Part shown: piece by piece, positions 1 through 9,794 of the stretch
How positions within the stretch are numbered: position 1 is the stretch's first letter
How the letters are laid out: every line of letters starts with the position of its first letter
From: Salinigranum halophilum
Lineage (GTDB): Archaea > Halobacteriota > Halobacteria > Halobacteriales > Haloferacaceae
NCBI RefSeq assembly: GCF_007004735.1
Contig: NZ_SSNL01000003.1
Coordinates: 124,001-188,000, forward strand
Direction of reading: 5' to 3'
DNA length: 64,000 nt
The notes under the pieces: model-generated
Told to the model about the DNA's origin: nothing
Databases searched by the model: none
What the model saw: only the letters and a program-made list of their open reading frames with translations
Made by a program: the position numbers and the translations under genes

Positions 1-1569
1 CGACTGCCCGCTCCGGTAGGTCTCGCTCGCGACGCCGTGGTCCAGCGGGACCGGCCGGACCGGGTCGTGGTCCTCGTGGGTCACCTGGGCGACGGGGACG
101 AACTGGTCGTCTCCGGCGACGAAGATGTAGGCCGTGTCGAAGCCCAGCACCGACCGGGCCGTCGCGATGGCCCGCTCGTACAGTTCGGCCACGTCGTGAC
201 AGCTCACCAGCTCGACGGTGGCCGCGTGGAGCTGCGCCACCCGTCCGCGCTGTTCGCCGAGGTCCGCCTCCGCGCGAACCCGCGAGAACGTCCCTGTGAG
301 GTGGTCGGCCAACAGCTCGGCGAGTTCGAGGTCGTTGGTGTCGAAGGCGGCCTCGGCCGTCGAGACCGCCTGGAAGACGCCCTGGTCACCCAGCGGGACG
401 CTGATACCCGAACGGTACGTGTCCTTCGTGGGCTCGGCGTCCGACCCGTCGACACGGTCGACGAGTTGCGGCTCGCCCGTTCGGAGGGTCTTGCCGACGA
501 GGCCCTCCGAGAGCGTCATCGGGCGGACAGCGTCGGCCGGCGCTCCCGACGACACCGCGTACGGCACGACCGTGTCTCCCTCGCGAACCCCGACGTAGCA
601 GGTGTCGAACGAGAGGATTCGTTCGGCGAGTTCGACGGCGACGGCCGCGGCGGCTTCGAGCGTCGTCACCGCCGCCAGCGCCGCCGTCCCGTCGTGGAGC
701 GTCTCGATGAGTTCGCGCCGCTCCTGGATGGCCTCGGCCGACTGGATGCGTGCGAGCGTCCCCTCGGTGTACCGGACGAGCAGTTCGGCGAGTCCGCGGT
801 CGGCCCCGGTGAAGGCGTCCGGCTCGTCCGCGATGACGACGAAGACGCCGTCTTCCCCGAGGGGAACGGCGATTCCCGACCGGTGTGAGGGGCGGGCCGG
901 GTCGGCCTCCGGGTGGGCGTAGGTGTCCTGTACCAGATGCGTCACACCGGTCTGATAGCTGTCACCGACGAGTCCGTGGTCGACCGAGAGCGACTCGTCG
1001 CTCACGTCGCCGACGCCCGCCTGCTTGACGAGGACGTCGCCCTCGGCGATGGCGATGTAACAGCTGTTGAACTCCAGCAGCCGGCTCGCGATGTCGACCG
1101 TCCGCTCGAACAGGTCGGTCGGCGTCGTCGCCTGGATGAGGCTCACGGTCCCCTCGTGAAGCGTCTCCAGTCGGGCGTCGTCGCGCACCCGCTCGGTGTG
1201 CGCCGCACGCTGTGTTGGCTCCCTCGCGACGGCCCAGCGGAGCTGGTCACAGAGCGCGTCGACGTCACCCGTTCGGGCGTACCCCGCGAATCGGGTCGGG
1301 TCGCTGACCGCCGTCGGAGCCGGCGCGTACAGGACGACAGGGTCCCCGTCAGGCCGCCTGCGTTCCGTGGCCGTTCCCTCGGTGTCGACGACCAGACAGT
1401 CGACGTCGGTCGGACGCTCGTGGTCGCCCGCCGACGTCGCGTCGACGACGACGAAGCCTCGGCTGGTGAGCGCCGCGGCTAGCCCCTCGTCGGCGTCGCC
1501 GTGAAGCCGAACGCGGGGCGCGTCCGGCGTCGACCTCTCGGCTGACCGCTGTTCTGGTTCGTTCGACAC
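1..1569 (-). CDS. Multi-GAF-domain signalling protein (C-terminus beyond the window)
   Basis: The minus strand reads open from a GTG at 1569, preceded by a GGTGGA ribosome-binding-like sequence, to the window edge (523 residues seen). About 110 N-terminal residues look like a receiver-like or pseudo-receiver fold, ending in a segment rich in RWAVAREP-type helix. Three successive GAF modules follow, at about residues 134-275, 284-430 and 443-523. Each opens with a helix of the L-x-T-L-H-(E/D)-G-T type and contains SCYIAI, TCYVGV or TAYIFV strands and (R/Y)SGI(A/S)VPLG motifs. No histidine kinase or HTH is visible, but the C-terminus is missing; in haloarchaea such GAF arrays often precede an HTH-10 output domain. 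Role is inferred to be intracellular sensing; the ligand is unknown. Confidence 0.8.
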   Translation of the reverse strand, partial: MSNEPEQRSAERSTPDAPRVRLHGDADEGLAAALTSRGFVVVDATSAGDHERPTDVDCLVVDTEGTATERRRPDGDPVVLYAPAPTAVSDPTRFAGYARTGDVDALCDQLRWAVAREPTQRAAHTERVRDDARLETLHEGTVSLIQATTPTDLFERTVDIASRLLEFNSCYIAIAEGDVLVKQAGVGDVSDESLSVDHGLVGDSYQTGVTHLVQDTYAHPEADPARPSHRSGIAVPLGEDGVFVVIADEPDAFTGADRGLAELLVRYTEGTLARIQSAEAIQERRELIETLHDGTAALAAVTTLEAAAAVAVELAERILSFDTCYVGVREGDTVVPYAVSSGAPADAVRPMTLSEGLVGKTLRTGEPQLVDRVDGSDAEPTKDTYRSGISVPLGDQGVFQAVSTAEAAFDTNDLELAELLADHLTGTFSRVRAEADLGEQRGRVAQLHAATVELVSCHDVAELYERAIATARSVLGFDTAYIFVAGDDQFVPVAQVTHEDHDPVRPVPLDHGVASETYRSGQS

Positions 1570-1729
1570 TGATGCTCCACCGTGTGCCTGTCTGACGAGA
1601 CACACGCGGTGTTCGGTCTGCCCTTGTGACGGGGATACTAAAGCCGTATCGCCGACAGACTCGGAGTTGATAGCCTCCGGGACCGCTTCCCGGAACTGTT
1701 TTACCCGGTCCTCAGCCAACAAGAGAACA

Positions 1730-4498
1730 ATGAGCGAACTCGAAGAGGAGTACCGCCTCGAGTACTTCGAGGAGGAGGGATTCTATCGGCGGCAGTGTCC
1801 GGTGACGGACGTCTGGTTCTGGACACGGGACCCAGAGCGCGAGACCTGCGGCGAACCACCGGCCGACGACTACTCGTTCATCGACAACCCCGGGTTCGAC
1901 CGCGAGTACAGCTTAGAGGAGATGCGCGAGGAGTTCCTCTCGTTCTTCGAGGAGCGCGGCCACGAACGCATCGACCCGTACCCGGTGGCGGCGAACCGCT
2001 GGCGTGACGACGTTCTCTTGACCCAGGCTTCTATCTACGACTTCCAGCCGCTCGTCACGTCGGGGCAGACGCCCCCGCCGGCGAACCCGCTCACCATCTC
2101 TCAGCCCTGCATCCGGATGCAGGACATCGACAACGTCGGGCGGACGGGCCGGCACACGATGGCGTTCGAGATGATGGCCCACCACGCGTTCAACACCCGC
2201 GAGGACGCCGAAGACGAGTACGCCTACGAGGGTGAGGTGTACTGGAAGAACGAGACGGTGAAGTACTGCGACGAGTTCTTCGCCTCGCTCGGCGCGAACC
2301 TCGACGAGATAACCTACATCGAGGACCCGTGGGTCGGCGGCGGTAACGCCGGGCCCGCCATCGAGGTTCTGTACAGAGGAGCCGAACTCGCCACGCTCGT
2401 CTTCATGTCGATGGAGCAGGACCCCGACGGCGAGTACGAGATGAAAGACGGCAACACGTACTCGAAGATGGACACCTACATCGTCGACACCGGCTACGGG
2501 CTCGAACGGTGGACGTGGGTGTCGCAGGGGACGCCGACGGTGTACGAGGCGGTCTACCCCGAGATGATCGAGTTCCTGAAGGAGAACGCCGGCATCTCGC
2601 TGTCAGACGAGGAGCGAGCACTCGTCCACCGCGCCGCGAAGCTCTCGGGCTACCTCGACATCGACGAGATCGACGACCTGCGGGGTGCGCGTGCGGAGGT
2701 CGCCGACGAACTCGACGTCGACGCCGACGAACTCACCGACCTCCTCCGGCCGCTCGAAGACATCTACGCCATCGCGGACCACTGCCGAGCGCTCGCGTAC
2801 ATGTTCGGCGACGGCATCGTCCCCTCGAACGTCGGCACGGGCTACCTCGCTCGGATGGTCCTCCGGCGGACGAAGCGGCTCGTCGACGGTGTCGGCGTGG
2901 ACGCCCCGCTCGACGAACTCGTCGACATGCAGGCCGCCCGACTGGAGTACCAGAACCGAGACACCATCCGCGACATCGTTCGCACCGAGGAGCGCAAGTA
3001 CAGAGAGACGCTCGAACGCGGGTCGCGAAAGGTCGAACAGCTGGCGCGGGAGTACGCCGACCGCGGGGAACCCATCCCGACCGACACCCTCATCGAACTG
3101 TACGACTCCCACGGCATCCAGCCCGACATGGTCCGAGACATCGCGGCCGAACAGGGTGCCGACGTCGCCGTCCCGGACGACTTCTACTCGCTCGTCGCCG
3201 AGCGGCACGAGGACGCCGGCGAGGCCGACGTCGTCACCGAGCGCGACGAGCGCCTCGCGAACCTCCCCGAGACGGACAAACTCTACTACGAGGACCAAGA
3301 GCGGACGGAGTTCGAGGCGGTCGTCCTCGACGTCTTCGAGCGCGAGTCGGGCTACGACGTCGTGCTCGACCAGACGATGTTCTACCCCGAGGGCGGCGGC
3401 CAGCCCGCGGACCACGGGACGCTCTCGTCGGACGACGTCACCGTCGAGGTCGAAGACGTGCAGGTCCACGACGGCGTGGTCCTCCACCGAACCGACGAGA
3501 GCCCGGGGAAAGGCGAGTTCGTCCGCGGACAGCTCGACGTCGACCGCCGTCGCCGGCTGATGCGCCACCACACCGCCACTCACATCATCGGCTACGCGGC
3601 TCGCCAGGTCCTCGGCGAGCACGTCCGACAGGCCGGGGCCCAGAAGGGAACCCGACGCGCCCGCCTCGACGTTCGCCACTACGAGCGCATCACACGCGAG
3701 GAAGTCAAGCAGATCGAACGGGTCGCAAACGACCTCGTCACGCGGAACGTGAAGGTGAAACAGGAGTGGCCCAACCGCCACGAGGCCGAGGAGAAACACG
3801 GGTTCGATCTCTACCAGGGCGGCATCCCCCCGGGGAAGAATATCCGACTCATCCACGTCGCCGACGACGTCCAGGCGTGCGGTGGCACCCACGTCAACCG
3901 CACGGGCGACATCGGCGCGATCAAGGTGCTCTCGACTGAGCCCGTTCAGGACGGTGTCGAACGCATCGCCTTCGCGGCCGGCGAGGCCGCCATCGAGGCG
4001 ACCCAGCGCACCGAGGACGCCCTCTACGAGGCCGCGGACGTCCTCGACGTCTCGCCCCCGGACGTCCCCGAGACGGCCGAACGCTTCTTCGAGGAGTGGA
4101 AAGCCCGGGGGAAGACCGTCGACCGCCTGAAGCGCGAACTCGCGGAGGCCCGCGCCGCTGCCGAGAGCGAGGAACTCGACATCGACGGTACGCCGGCCGT
4201 CGTCCAGCGACTCGACGGCGACGCCGACGAACTGCGAGCGACCGCGAACGCGCTCGTCGACAGCGGGAAAGTCGCCGTCCTCGGCTCCGCGGCGGGCGGG
4301 AGCGCCCAGTTCGTCGTCGGCGTCCCCGACGGCGTGGGGCTGAACGCCGGTGAGGTCGTCGGCGTCCTCGCCGCCAAAGTCGGCGGCGGCGGCGGTGGCC
4401 CGCCGGACTTCGCTCAGGGCGGCGGCCCGGACGTGGAGAAACTCGACGCGGTCCTCGACGACGCGCCCGACGTCCTCAGAAACGTTCTGGACGCCTGA
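1730..4498 (+). CDS. alaS: Alanine--tRNA ligase, archaeal type
   Basis: This 922-residue protein has the full length of archaeal AlaS. It charges tRNA-Ala and clears mischarged Ser/Gly. The N-terminus has the archaeal extension with a Cys pair (about residues 23 and 39), followed by a class II catalytic core. The editing domain carries HHTATH near residue 612 and [13 protein letters not shown] near 717, together giving the zinc ligands. A DHHA1-type C-terminal domain ends in a glycine-rich stretch near residue 884. ATG 1730 was chosen because the reading frame upstream is not conserved-looking and an AAGAGAA purine stretch lies just before it. It is monocistronic; the next gene is convergent. 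Confidence 0.97.
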   Translation: MSELEEEYRLEYFEEEGFYRRQCPVTDVWFWTRDPERETCGEPPADDYSFIDNPGFDREYSLEEMREEFLSFFEERGHERIDPYPVAANRWRDDVLLTQASIYDFQPLVTSGQTPPPANPLTISQPCIRMQDIDNVGRTGRHTMAFEMMAHHAFNTREDAEDEYAYEGEVYWKNETVKYCDEFFASLGANLDEITYIEDPWVGGGNAGPAIEVLYRGAELATLVFMSMEQDPDGEYEMKDGNTYSKMDTYIVDTGYGLERWTWVSQGTPTVYEAVYPEMIEFLKENAGISLSDEERALVHRAAKLSGYLDIDEIDDLRGARAEVADELDVDADELTDLLRPLEDIYAIADHCRALAYMFGDGIVPSNVGTGYLARMVLRRTKRLVDGVGVDAPLDELVDMQAARLEYQNRDTIRDIVRTEERKYRETLERGSRKVEQLAREYADRGEPIPTDTLIELYDSHGIQPDMVRDIAAEQGADVAVPDDFYSLVAERHEDAGEADVVTERDERLANLPETDKLYYEDQERTEFEAVVLDVFERESGYDVVLDQTMFYPEGGGQPADHGTLSSDDVTVEVEDVQVHDGVVLHRTDESPGKGEFVRGQLDVDRRRRLMRHHTATHIIGYAARQVLGEHVRQAGAQKGTRRARLDVRHYERITREEVKQIERVANDLVTRNVKVKQEWPNRHEAEEKHGFDLYQGGIPPGKNIRLIHVADDVQACGGTHVNRTGDIGAIKVLSTEPVQDGVERIAFAAGEAAIEATQRTEDALYEAADVLDVSPPDVPETAERFFEEWKARGKTVDRLKRELAEARAAAESEELDIDGTPAVVQRLDGDADELRATANALVDSGKVAVLGSAAGGSAQFVVGVPDGVGLNAGEVVGVLAAKVGGGGGGPPDFAQGGGPDVEKLDAVLDDAPDVLRNVLDA

Positions 4499-4522
4499 AC
4501 GGTCGCCGTCGCCGAACCACGC

Positions 4523-4870
4523 TCACGACACGCCGCCGTCGAGGCGGCCCCGACGCCGCTCGAACTCCTCGTCGTCGACCTCGCCACGGGCGTAGCGCCG
4601 CTTGAGTACGGCCAGCGCGTCGTCGTCACGGCTGTCTTCTGTCCGAATTCGCGTCGATAGGAGGTACGCCACCCCGACGATGACCGCGGCGAGCAGCAGC
4701 AAGAGTACGAGCGTCAGGACGAATCCGCCGCCCACTCCCCAGGTTCCCCCCGCCATCCCCGTCCCGAATCCACCGCCGCCGCCCGGTCCCATCGGTGCGT
4801 GTGGGCCGGGATGCGGGCCGGGGTGAGGCCCCCACTGTGCGAGGGCGGTGAGTGTGTCGAGTGAGTACAT
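4523..4870 (-). CDS. SHOCT-domain membrane protein with His/Pro/Gly-rich N-terminus
   Basis: A 115-residue protein. The N-terminal part carries repeated GPH/PGPH units followed by a polyglycine stretch, then one strong transmembrane helix (about residues 48-72), then a SHOCT-type C-terminal helix pair (ALAVLKRRYARGEVDDEEF). SHOCT domains are short C-terminal modules of unknown, possibly oligomerising, function. ATG 4870 has AGAGGTGA seven bases upstream; an in-frame GTG at 4891 is the alternative. The His-rich segment could bind metal, but that is only a guess from composition. Convergent with alaS. Confidence 0.75.
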   Translation of the reverse strand: MYSLDTLTALAQWGPHPGPHPGPHAPMGPGGGGGFGTGMAGGTWGVGGGFVLTLVLLLLLAAVIVGVAYLLSTRIRTEDSRDDDALAVLKRRYARGEVDDEEFERRRGRLDGGVS

Positions 4871-5023
4871 GAGCGTGTCACCTCTATTCACTACTGACCG
4901 CTGTCAGAAGGTAAGTCCCGAGCGTGTTTCCAACAGTCTGGGAATCGGCCGGGTACCTGCCGTTGTCCTCTCTCGCCGACCGGGACCGGAACGTAGAGAC
5001 GCGTCCGGTCCGTACCGACGCTC

Positions 5024-5794
5024 ATGCCCTTCGCGCACAACGGTGACGTCTCCCTCTACTACCAGGCGACGGGAGCCGGTGACGACACCGTCGTGTTCGT
5101 CGGCGACGTCGGCTTCGGCTCCTGGCAGTGGGGCTGGCAGCACCGCGCCGTCGTCGGGCCCTTCGAATCGATCGTCTTCGACCACCGCGGTGTCGGACGC
5201 TCTGACGCGCCACCGGGACCGTACTCCGTGGCCGACCTCGCGGCCGACCTCGAAGCAGTCCTTGCCGCGGCCGACGTCTCCCGTGCCCATCTCGTCGGTG
5301 CCGGCCTGGGTGGGGTCGTCTCGCTCGCGCTCGCTCACGACTCGGGGCGAGTCCGAAGCCTCACGGCCGTCGGTTCCGGCCTCACGGGAGCACCGATGGA
5401 CGCCTTCGCGGCCCCCGACGACCGGGCGGCGCTTCGCGCGTCGACAGAGCGGCTCCTCTCGGAGGCGTTCCGTGCGGAGCAGCCGGAGGTGATCGAACAG
5501 ATCGGTACGTGGCGTGCCCAAGAAGACGCCCCCGAACGCGTGTGGCGGGCACAGACCGCGGCGCTGGAGGGGTACGAACCACCGCCGCTGTACGAGGTGA
5601 CGACGCCGACACTCGTCGTCCACGGCACCGCAGACGCACAGTGGCCCGTCGACGGCGCGCGCTCGCTCGCCGAGGACCTCCCCCGTGGGGAGTTCGTCGC
5701 GTACGAGGAGGCCGGCCACCTCGTCGGCGTCGAGCGGTCACGCCTCGTCAACGACCGGCTCGTCGGGCACGTCGAAGCTCACTCGGACTCCTGA
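5024..5794 (+). CDS. Alpha/beta-hydrolase-fold protein lacking the usual nucleophile serine
   Basis: A 256-residue protein with the classic fold: oxyanion-side strands, HRGVGRSD near residues 54-61, the nucleophile elbow at residues 92-97, an acid-bearing strand HGTADAQ, and EEAGHL carrying the histidine near the C-terminus. The elbow reads G-A-G-L-G-G where active enzymes have G-H-S-x-G-G, so residue 94 is Gly, not Ser. The Asp and His positions are kept. It may be a non-hydrolytic member (binding protein, or using another residue); substrate unknown. Similar GAGLGG elbows occur, as far as I recall, in other haloarchaeal proteins. Monocistronic, followed 80 bases later by an amidotransferase gene. 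Confidence 0.75.
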   Translation: MPFAHNGDVSLYYQATGAGDDTVVFVGDVGFGSWQWGWQHRAVVGPFESIVFDHRGVGRSDAPPGPYSVADLAADLEAVLAAADVSRAHLVGAGLGGVVSLALAHDSGRVRSLTAVGSGLTGAPMDAFAAPDDRAALRASTERLLSEAFRAEQPEVIEQIGTWRAQEDAPERVWRAQTAALEGYEPPPLYEVTTPTLVVHGTADAQWPVDGARSLAEDLPRGEFVAYEEAGHLVGVERSRLVNDRLVGHVEAHSDS

Positions 5795-5874
5795 GCCCGC
5801 GTGACTGAGAGCACGGCAAAGGTCAGTCCGAGCGCAACCTCTTTTTGAGTCGCTCACGTTGAAATGAACGATTG

Positions 5875-6582
5875 ATGGACAGACCGCGCTTCGCACTCCT
5901 CGACGCCTCTCACGGCGAGCCGCACACCCGCCGGAACTTCCGACGTGAACTCGACGCCTCCCTCGCGGAGTTCGACGTCACGCAGTGCGAACTGCCGGAG
6001 ACGTTCGACTACGACGGCGTCGTCATCACCGGTTCGCGCGCCTCCGTCTACTGGGACGAGCCGTGGATCGGCTCGCTCCTCGACTGGGCGGCCGAGGCCG
6101 CCCGTCGTGACCTCCCGATGCTCGGCGTCTGTTACGGCCACCAGGTGCTCGCGGAGGCCCTCGGCGGTCGCGTTGCCGACATGGGCGAGTACGAAATCGG
6201 CTACCGAGAGATACAACTCGTCGACGGCAGTCACCTCTTCGACGGCGTCTCCGAGTCGTTCACCGCCTTCACGACCCACTCGGACCACGTCGTCGAACTC
6301 CCGCCCGGAGCGGCGCTCCTCGCGGAGAACGACTACGGCATCCACGCCTTCCGGAAGGGTCACGCCTTCGGTGTGCAGTTCCACCCGGAGTACGACCCCG
6401 CGACTGCCGAATCTGTGACCCGCGGGAAGGACGGACAGCTCTCCGACGAGCGTATCCGCGCCGTCGTCGACGGCATCACCGACGAACGGTACGCCGCGGC
6501 GTGTGAGGCGAAACAGCTCTTCGAGAACTTCGTCGCCTACGTGCGCGGCGTCCGTGACGGTCCGCCGGCAGCCGCGGACTGA
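5875..6582 (+). CDS. Class I glutamine amidotransferase (standalone GATase1)
   Basis: A 235-residue single-domain GATase1. The nucleophile Cys86 sits in GVCYGHQ; the His170-Glu172 pair sits in VQFHPEYD, completing the Cys-His-Glu triad. No synthetase domain is fused and none lies next to it, so the ammonia acceptor, or an alternative gamma-glutamyl hydrolase role, cannot be told. ATG 5875 is preferred to the TTG three bases upstream. A paralogue with the same LLDAS...RNF.REL N-terminus is encoded at 49332-50072. Confidence 0.85.
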   Translation: MDRPRFALLDASHGEPHTRRNFRRELDASLAEFDVTQCELPETFDYDGVVITGSRASVYWDEPWIGSLLDWAAEAARRDLPMLGVCYGHQVLAEALGGRVADMGEYEIGYREIQLVDGSHLFDGVSESFTAFTTHSDHVVELPPGAALLAENDYGIHAFRKGHAFGVQFHPEYDPATAESVTRGKDGQLSDERIRAVVDGITDERYAAACEAKQLFENFVAYVRGVRDGPPAAAD

Positions 6583-6939
6583 GCGGCCGCGCCGGCTGTC
6601 TCGTCACCGTCGACTGGCGAACTGGCGGTGCGGTTCGAGCGCAGGGCGGCACACCGCACTCTCGCGAATCGCCCTGCGGTACACCTCAGCGCATGCACTG
6701 CGGTGGTTCCGTTCTCGTACATGAACCCTCGGTAGTGCCGACGACCGCTCGCCGAGGGTGGCGGGACAGAGCCGGAGCGGCCGCTTACAGGGGTGCGACC
6801 GAACCGCCGGTGGAACGAGTCGCGCGCAGCGCCACTGCGCTCGGCCTCGTGCCGGACCGCCCTCGACGACCGCGAGACAGACCGCCCGGATGACACGACC
6901 GCCACGAAAGCTTTTGACCTGAGCCTGCAGACACCCAGT
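6583..6939. other. Intergenic region with inverted repeat and promoter-like box
   Basis: No gene is supported here. An inverted repeat GCAGGGCG (6641-6648) / CGCCCTGC (6670-6677) with a 21-base loop lies downstream of the amidotransferase gene. An AT-rich element GAAAGCTTTT at 6906-6915 ends 24 bases before the start of the dehydrogenase gene and is the probable TATA region. Confidence 0.4.
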
Positions 6940-8103
6940 ATGCTCGATTACGTCGACCTGGAGGCTGACCTTGACGAAGAAGAGCGGATGATTCGCGACA
7001 CGGCTCGTCGATTCGTCGACGAGCAGGTGCGCCCCGACATCGGTGAGCACTTCGAGAACGGCACGTTCCCGACAGAACTCATCAACGAGATGGGCGAACT
7101 CGGCTTCTTCGCGCCCAACCTGGAAGGGTACGGCCTCCCCGGCGTGAGCGAGACCGCGTACGGCCTGTTGATGCAGGAGCTGGAGGCCGGCGACTCGGGG
7201 GTCCGGTCGGCGGCGAGCGTCCAGGGCGCGCTCGTGATGTATCCCATCCACGCCTACGGGTCCGACGAACAGAAAGAGCGGTGGCTTCCGGACCTGGGGA
7301 CGGGCGAGGCAGTCGGCTGCTTCGGGCTCACCGAACCCGAGCACGGGTCGGACCCGTCGAGCATGGAGACCCGAGCGGAACGAGACGGTGACGGCTACCG
7401 ACTCCAGGGTTCGAAGACGTGGATCACGAACTCACCGATTGCGGACGTCGCCGTCGTGTGGGCACGCGACACCTCCGCGGAGGGCACCCCTGTGCGCGGC
7501 TTCCTCGTCGAGACCGACCGCGACGGCGTCACGACGAACAAGATCGACGAGAAACTCTCGATGCGTGCGTCGATCACGGGCGAAATCGGCCTCTCGAACG
7601 TCTGGGTCCCCGAGGAAGACGTCCTCCCGGGGGTCGAGGGGATGAAAGGCCCGTTGTCGTGTCTGACGCAGGCGCGGTACGGTATCGCCTGGGGGGCCGT
7701 CGGCGTGGCCCGCGACTGCTTCGAGACGGCCCGCGAGTACGCCCTGGACAGAGAGCAGTTCGGCGGACCGATCGCGCGGTTCCAGCTCCAGCAGGAGAAA
7801 CTCGCGACCATGGCGACCGACATCACCACCGCCCAGTTGCTCGCGTACCGTCTGGCAGAGCTGAAAGAGCGCGGTGACCTCACCCCCGCGCAGGTGTCGA
7901 TGGCGAAACGCAACAACGTCGCGATGGCCCGCGACGCCTCCCGGACGGCCCGCGAGATGCTCGGCGGCAACGGCATCACGCGCGACTACTCGCCGATGCG
8001 CCACTTGGCGAACATCGAGACCGTGTACACGTACGAGGGCACCCACGACATCCACTCGCTCATCGTCGGGCACGAACTCACCGGAATCGCAGCCTTCGAG
8101 TAA
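6940..8103 (+). CDS. gcdH: Acyl-CoA dehydrogenase, glutaryl-CoA dehydrogenase-like
   Basis: A 387-residue FAD acyl-CoA dehydrogenase. The family signatures include FGLTEPEHGSDPSSMET, a MLGGNGITRDY region and the catalytic glutamate (about residue 366) in TYEGTHDIHSLIVG. The TYEGTHDIH context and overall length are typical of glutaryl-CoA dehydrogenases, which oxidise and decarboxylate glutaryl-CoA to crotonyl-CoA; a general short-chain acyl-CoA dehydrogenase is the alternative. Electrons would pass to ETF and then, plausibly, to the EtfD-like membrane oxidoreductase encoded at 14208-16310. ATG 6940 fits the promoter box 25-34 bases upstream. Confidence 0.85.
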   Translation: MLDYVDLEADLDEEERMIRDTARRFVDEQVRPDIGEHFENGTFPTELINEMGELGFFAPNLEGYGLPGVSETAYGLLMQELEAGDSGVRSAASVQGALVMYPIHAYGSDEQKERWLPDLGTGEAVGCFGLTEPEHGSDPSSMETRAERDGDGYRLQGSKTWITNSPIADVAVVWARDTSAEGTPVRGFLVETDRDGVTTNKIDEKLSMRASITGEIGLSNVWVPEEDVLPGVEGMKGPLSCLTQARYGIAWGAVGVARDCFETAREYALDREQFGGPIARFQLQQEKLATMATDITTAQLLAYRLAELKERGDLTPAQVSMAKRNNVAMARDASRTAREMLGGNGITRDYSPMRHLANIETVYTYEGTHDIHSLIVGHELTGIAAFE

Positions 8104-8433
8104 GTTCGGTTCCGGCCCGCCGCAACCGCGGTGAGCACGCGGGACGGCGGCCTTCGAGACACGCGGTCACGGCGCGTCTCGACCACCGTCCGGCTTCGGC
8201 CGCCGCTCCCCGCCCCCTCCCGTCGAGCCTCCGGTCGCTGCTGTGCCGCTCGTGGCCGGCAGAACACGCAACCGCTCGCCGATACCGAAACATAATTCAC
8301 CCCAACTCACAATGTTCGAAACGAGGAGCTGCGTGGGAACTCCCCCCCCCCTCTCCCCCCACGTCTCAGTTCCTCCTTTTCACACAAGCGGTCGTCTCCC
8401 CCCATCGCTCGTCAGCGCCGGCCCTGGCGGGCT
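8104..8433. other. Intergenic region between convergent genes, with hairpin
   Basis: No coding evidence. An imperfect 11-bp stem (8154-8164 with 8172-8182, one mismatch, 7-base loop) lies 50 bases after the dehydrogenase stop. Further on are an AT-richer patch near 8285-8325 and a C-rich tract at about 8342-8360, which is a G-tract in the orientation of the cupin gene that ends at 8434. Confidence 0.35.
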
Positions 8434-8964
8434 TCACTCTTCCCCCTCCCAGTAGTCGACCGCCGCATCGCGCGGATAGTACCCGTCGACGACCCGCTCG
8501 CTCGAGTCGCCGCCGGGTGCGGCCCCGGCGAAGAGGCCGAGTTTCTCCGAGTCCGGGTAGACTGTGACGTCGGGGTCGTTCATCGTCGAGACGGCGAGAT
8601 ACCGCAGCGGTGGCCTGTCGTCGTCCGGGTCGTCTCCGGCCGCGTCCACGTCGGCGTTCGTCACCTGGTGGGCGCTCTCTGCGCCGGCCGGTAGGGCCAC
8701 GTAGTCGCCCGCTGTCAGTTGGTAGCGCGTCCACTCGTCCTCGCCGCCGACGCGGAGCGTCCCCTCGCCGGAGAGGACGTAGATGGCCTCCTCGTTGCCG
8801 GTGTGGTAGTGGTACGGCCACGAGCGCGCTCCCCCCGGGAGTTCGTAGAGGCTGGCCCCGAGCTGCTCGCCGCCGGCCGCCCGGCCGAGTTGCTTTCGGC
8901 GGAAGGCCGTCGCCCCGCGGTCGGTCTCGCTCCACTCGAGTGAGTCCTCGTCGACTGGTTCCAT
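8434..8964 (-). CDS. Cupin-domain protein
   Basis: A 176-residue single-domain cupin. Motif 1 is YHYHTGNEEAIYVLSGEG (metal-binding HxH and E); motif 2 is the AGDYVALPAG...AHQV segment with the remaining His. Cupins of this kind range from sugar isomerases to dioxygenases and sensors. The C-terminal half (VSTMNDPDVTVYPDSEKL) resembles proteins annotated only as cupins, so no substrate is assigned. Monocistronic and convergent to gcdH. Confidence 0.85.
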   Translation of the reverse strand: MEPVDEDSLEWSETDRGATAFRRKQLGRAAGGEQLGASLYELPGGARSWPYHYHTGNEEAIYVLSGEGTLRVGGEDEWTRYQLTAGDYVALPAGAESAHQVTNADVDAAGDDPDDDRPPLRYLAVSTMNDPDVTVYPDSEKLGLFAGAAPGGDSSERVVDGYYPRDAAVDYWEGEE

Positions 8965-9163
8965 GGGCGGACGTCGGCGACGACCAGTAAAGGTCCGTCG
9001 GGGCTGTCGTGTGTCTCCTCGGCGCTCACGGCACTCGCGGCGCTCAGGCCGGCGACGATTCCCGCGCCGAACCCCACCGATACTGTGACTGTCTCGACCA
9101 CGCGAACGCCTCCAACGCTGCCGCCGTCCGTACCTTCTTGTCGGCAGCGAACGATGTTAAGGT

Positions 9164-9616
9164 ATGTCCGAAGAGGTTACCCGACTTCTCCGCAAGGCGT
9201 ACCAGGACGAACACGAGACCGTCATGAACTACATGACGAACGCTATCGTCCTCGACGGCGTCCGCGCAGAGGAGATCAAGGAGTCGCTCCAGACCGACAT
9301 CCAAGAGGAACTCGGTCACGCCGAGCAGCTTGGTCAGCGGCTGAAGCAGCTCGACGAGCGCCCGCCCGCGTCGGCCGAGTTCGAGGCGAACCAGCACTCA
9401 CTCCAGCCGCCGGAAGACTCCACCGACGTCCTCTCGGTCATCGAGGGCGTCCTCGACGCCGAGGAAGACGCTATCACCACCTACCGCGCCCTCATCACGG
9501 CCGCGGAGGACGCCGACGACCCCGTGACCGAGGACCTCGCCGTGACCATCCTCGCCGACGAGGAGGCACACCGGACCGAGTTCCGCGGATACAAGAAAGA
9601 GTACCAGCGCGAGTAG
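9164..9616 (+). CDS. Ferritin-like / rubrerythrin-type diiron protein
   Basis: A 150-residue four-helix bundle. The iron-ligand pattern of the ferritin-like superfamily is present: a Glu in DEHETVMNYM, E-x-x-H in EELGHAEQ, a second Glu in EEDAITTYR and a second E-x-x-H in DEEAHRTEF. A rubredoxin domain is absent, so it is not a full rubrerythrin. Likely roles are iron handling or peroxide defence in the cytoplasm; the exact family (DPS-like, bacterioferritin-like or another) is not decided. The start follows a weak TAAGGT sequence. Confidence 0.82.
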   Translation: MSEEVTRLLRKAYQDEHETVMNYMTNAIVLDGVRAEEIKESLQTDIQEELGHAEQLGQRLKQLDERPPASAEFEANQHSLQPPEDSTDVLSVIEGVLDAEEDAITTYRALITAAEDADDPVTEDLAVTILADEEAHRTEFRGYKKEYQRE

Positions 9617-9718
9617 CGTACCTCTGCGCCGCTGACCGCTCTCACGTCACCGACTTTTCTCACCGCTCCTCCCGACGACCCAACACACTCGCGTGACTGC
9701 CGCCGCCCGCATACATGA

Positions 9719-9770
9719 CAATTATTTATGTATTCCCATAATGCTTACCTAGAAACATAATTATTTACCA
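9719..9770 (+). promoter_or_regulatory. AT-rich promoter of the alcohol dehydrogenase gene
   Basis: This stretch is strikingly AT-rich for the window. TTATTTA at 9761-9767 lies 28-34 bases before the ATG at 9795 and is the likely TATA box. A second, near-identical ATTATTTA at 9721-9728 forms a direct repeat 40 bases upstream and could be an activator site or a second promoter. Confidence 0.6.
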
Positions 9771-9794
9771 TCTCAGACGTAGCCAACAGTCGCG

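Noticed and set aside
37-922. Plus-strand frames over the left edge
   Set aside because: The minus strand encodes clear GAF repeats here; the plus-strand products are shadows.
2509-3939. 476-residue frame inside alaS
   Set aside because: It is another frame of alaS, Arg/Pro-rich and without motifs.
8154-8182. Rho-independent-type terminator after gcdH
   Set aside because: The stem is there, but haloarchaeal termination relies on T-tracts and none follows; it is recorded only as an inverted repeat.
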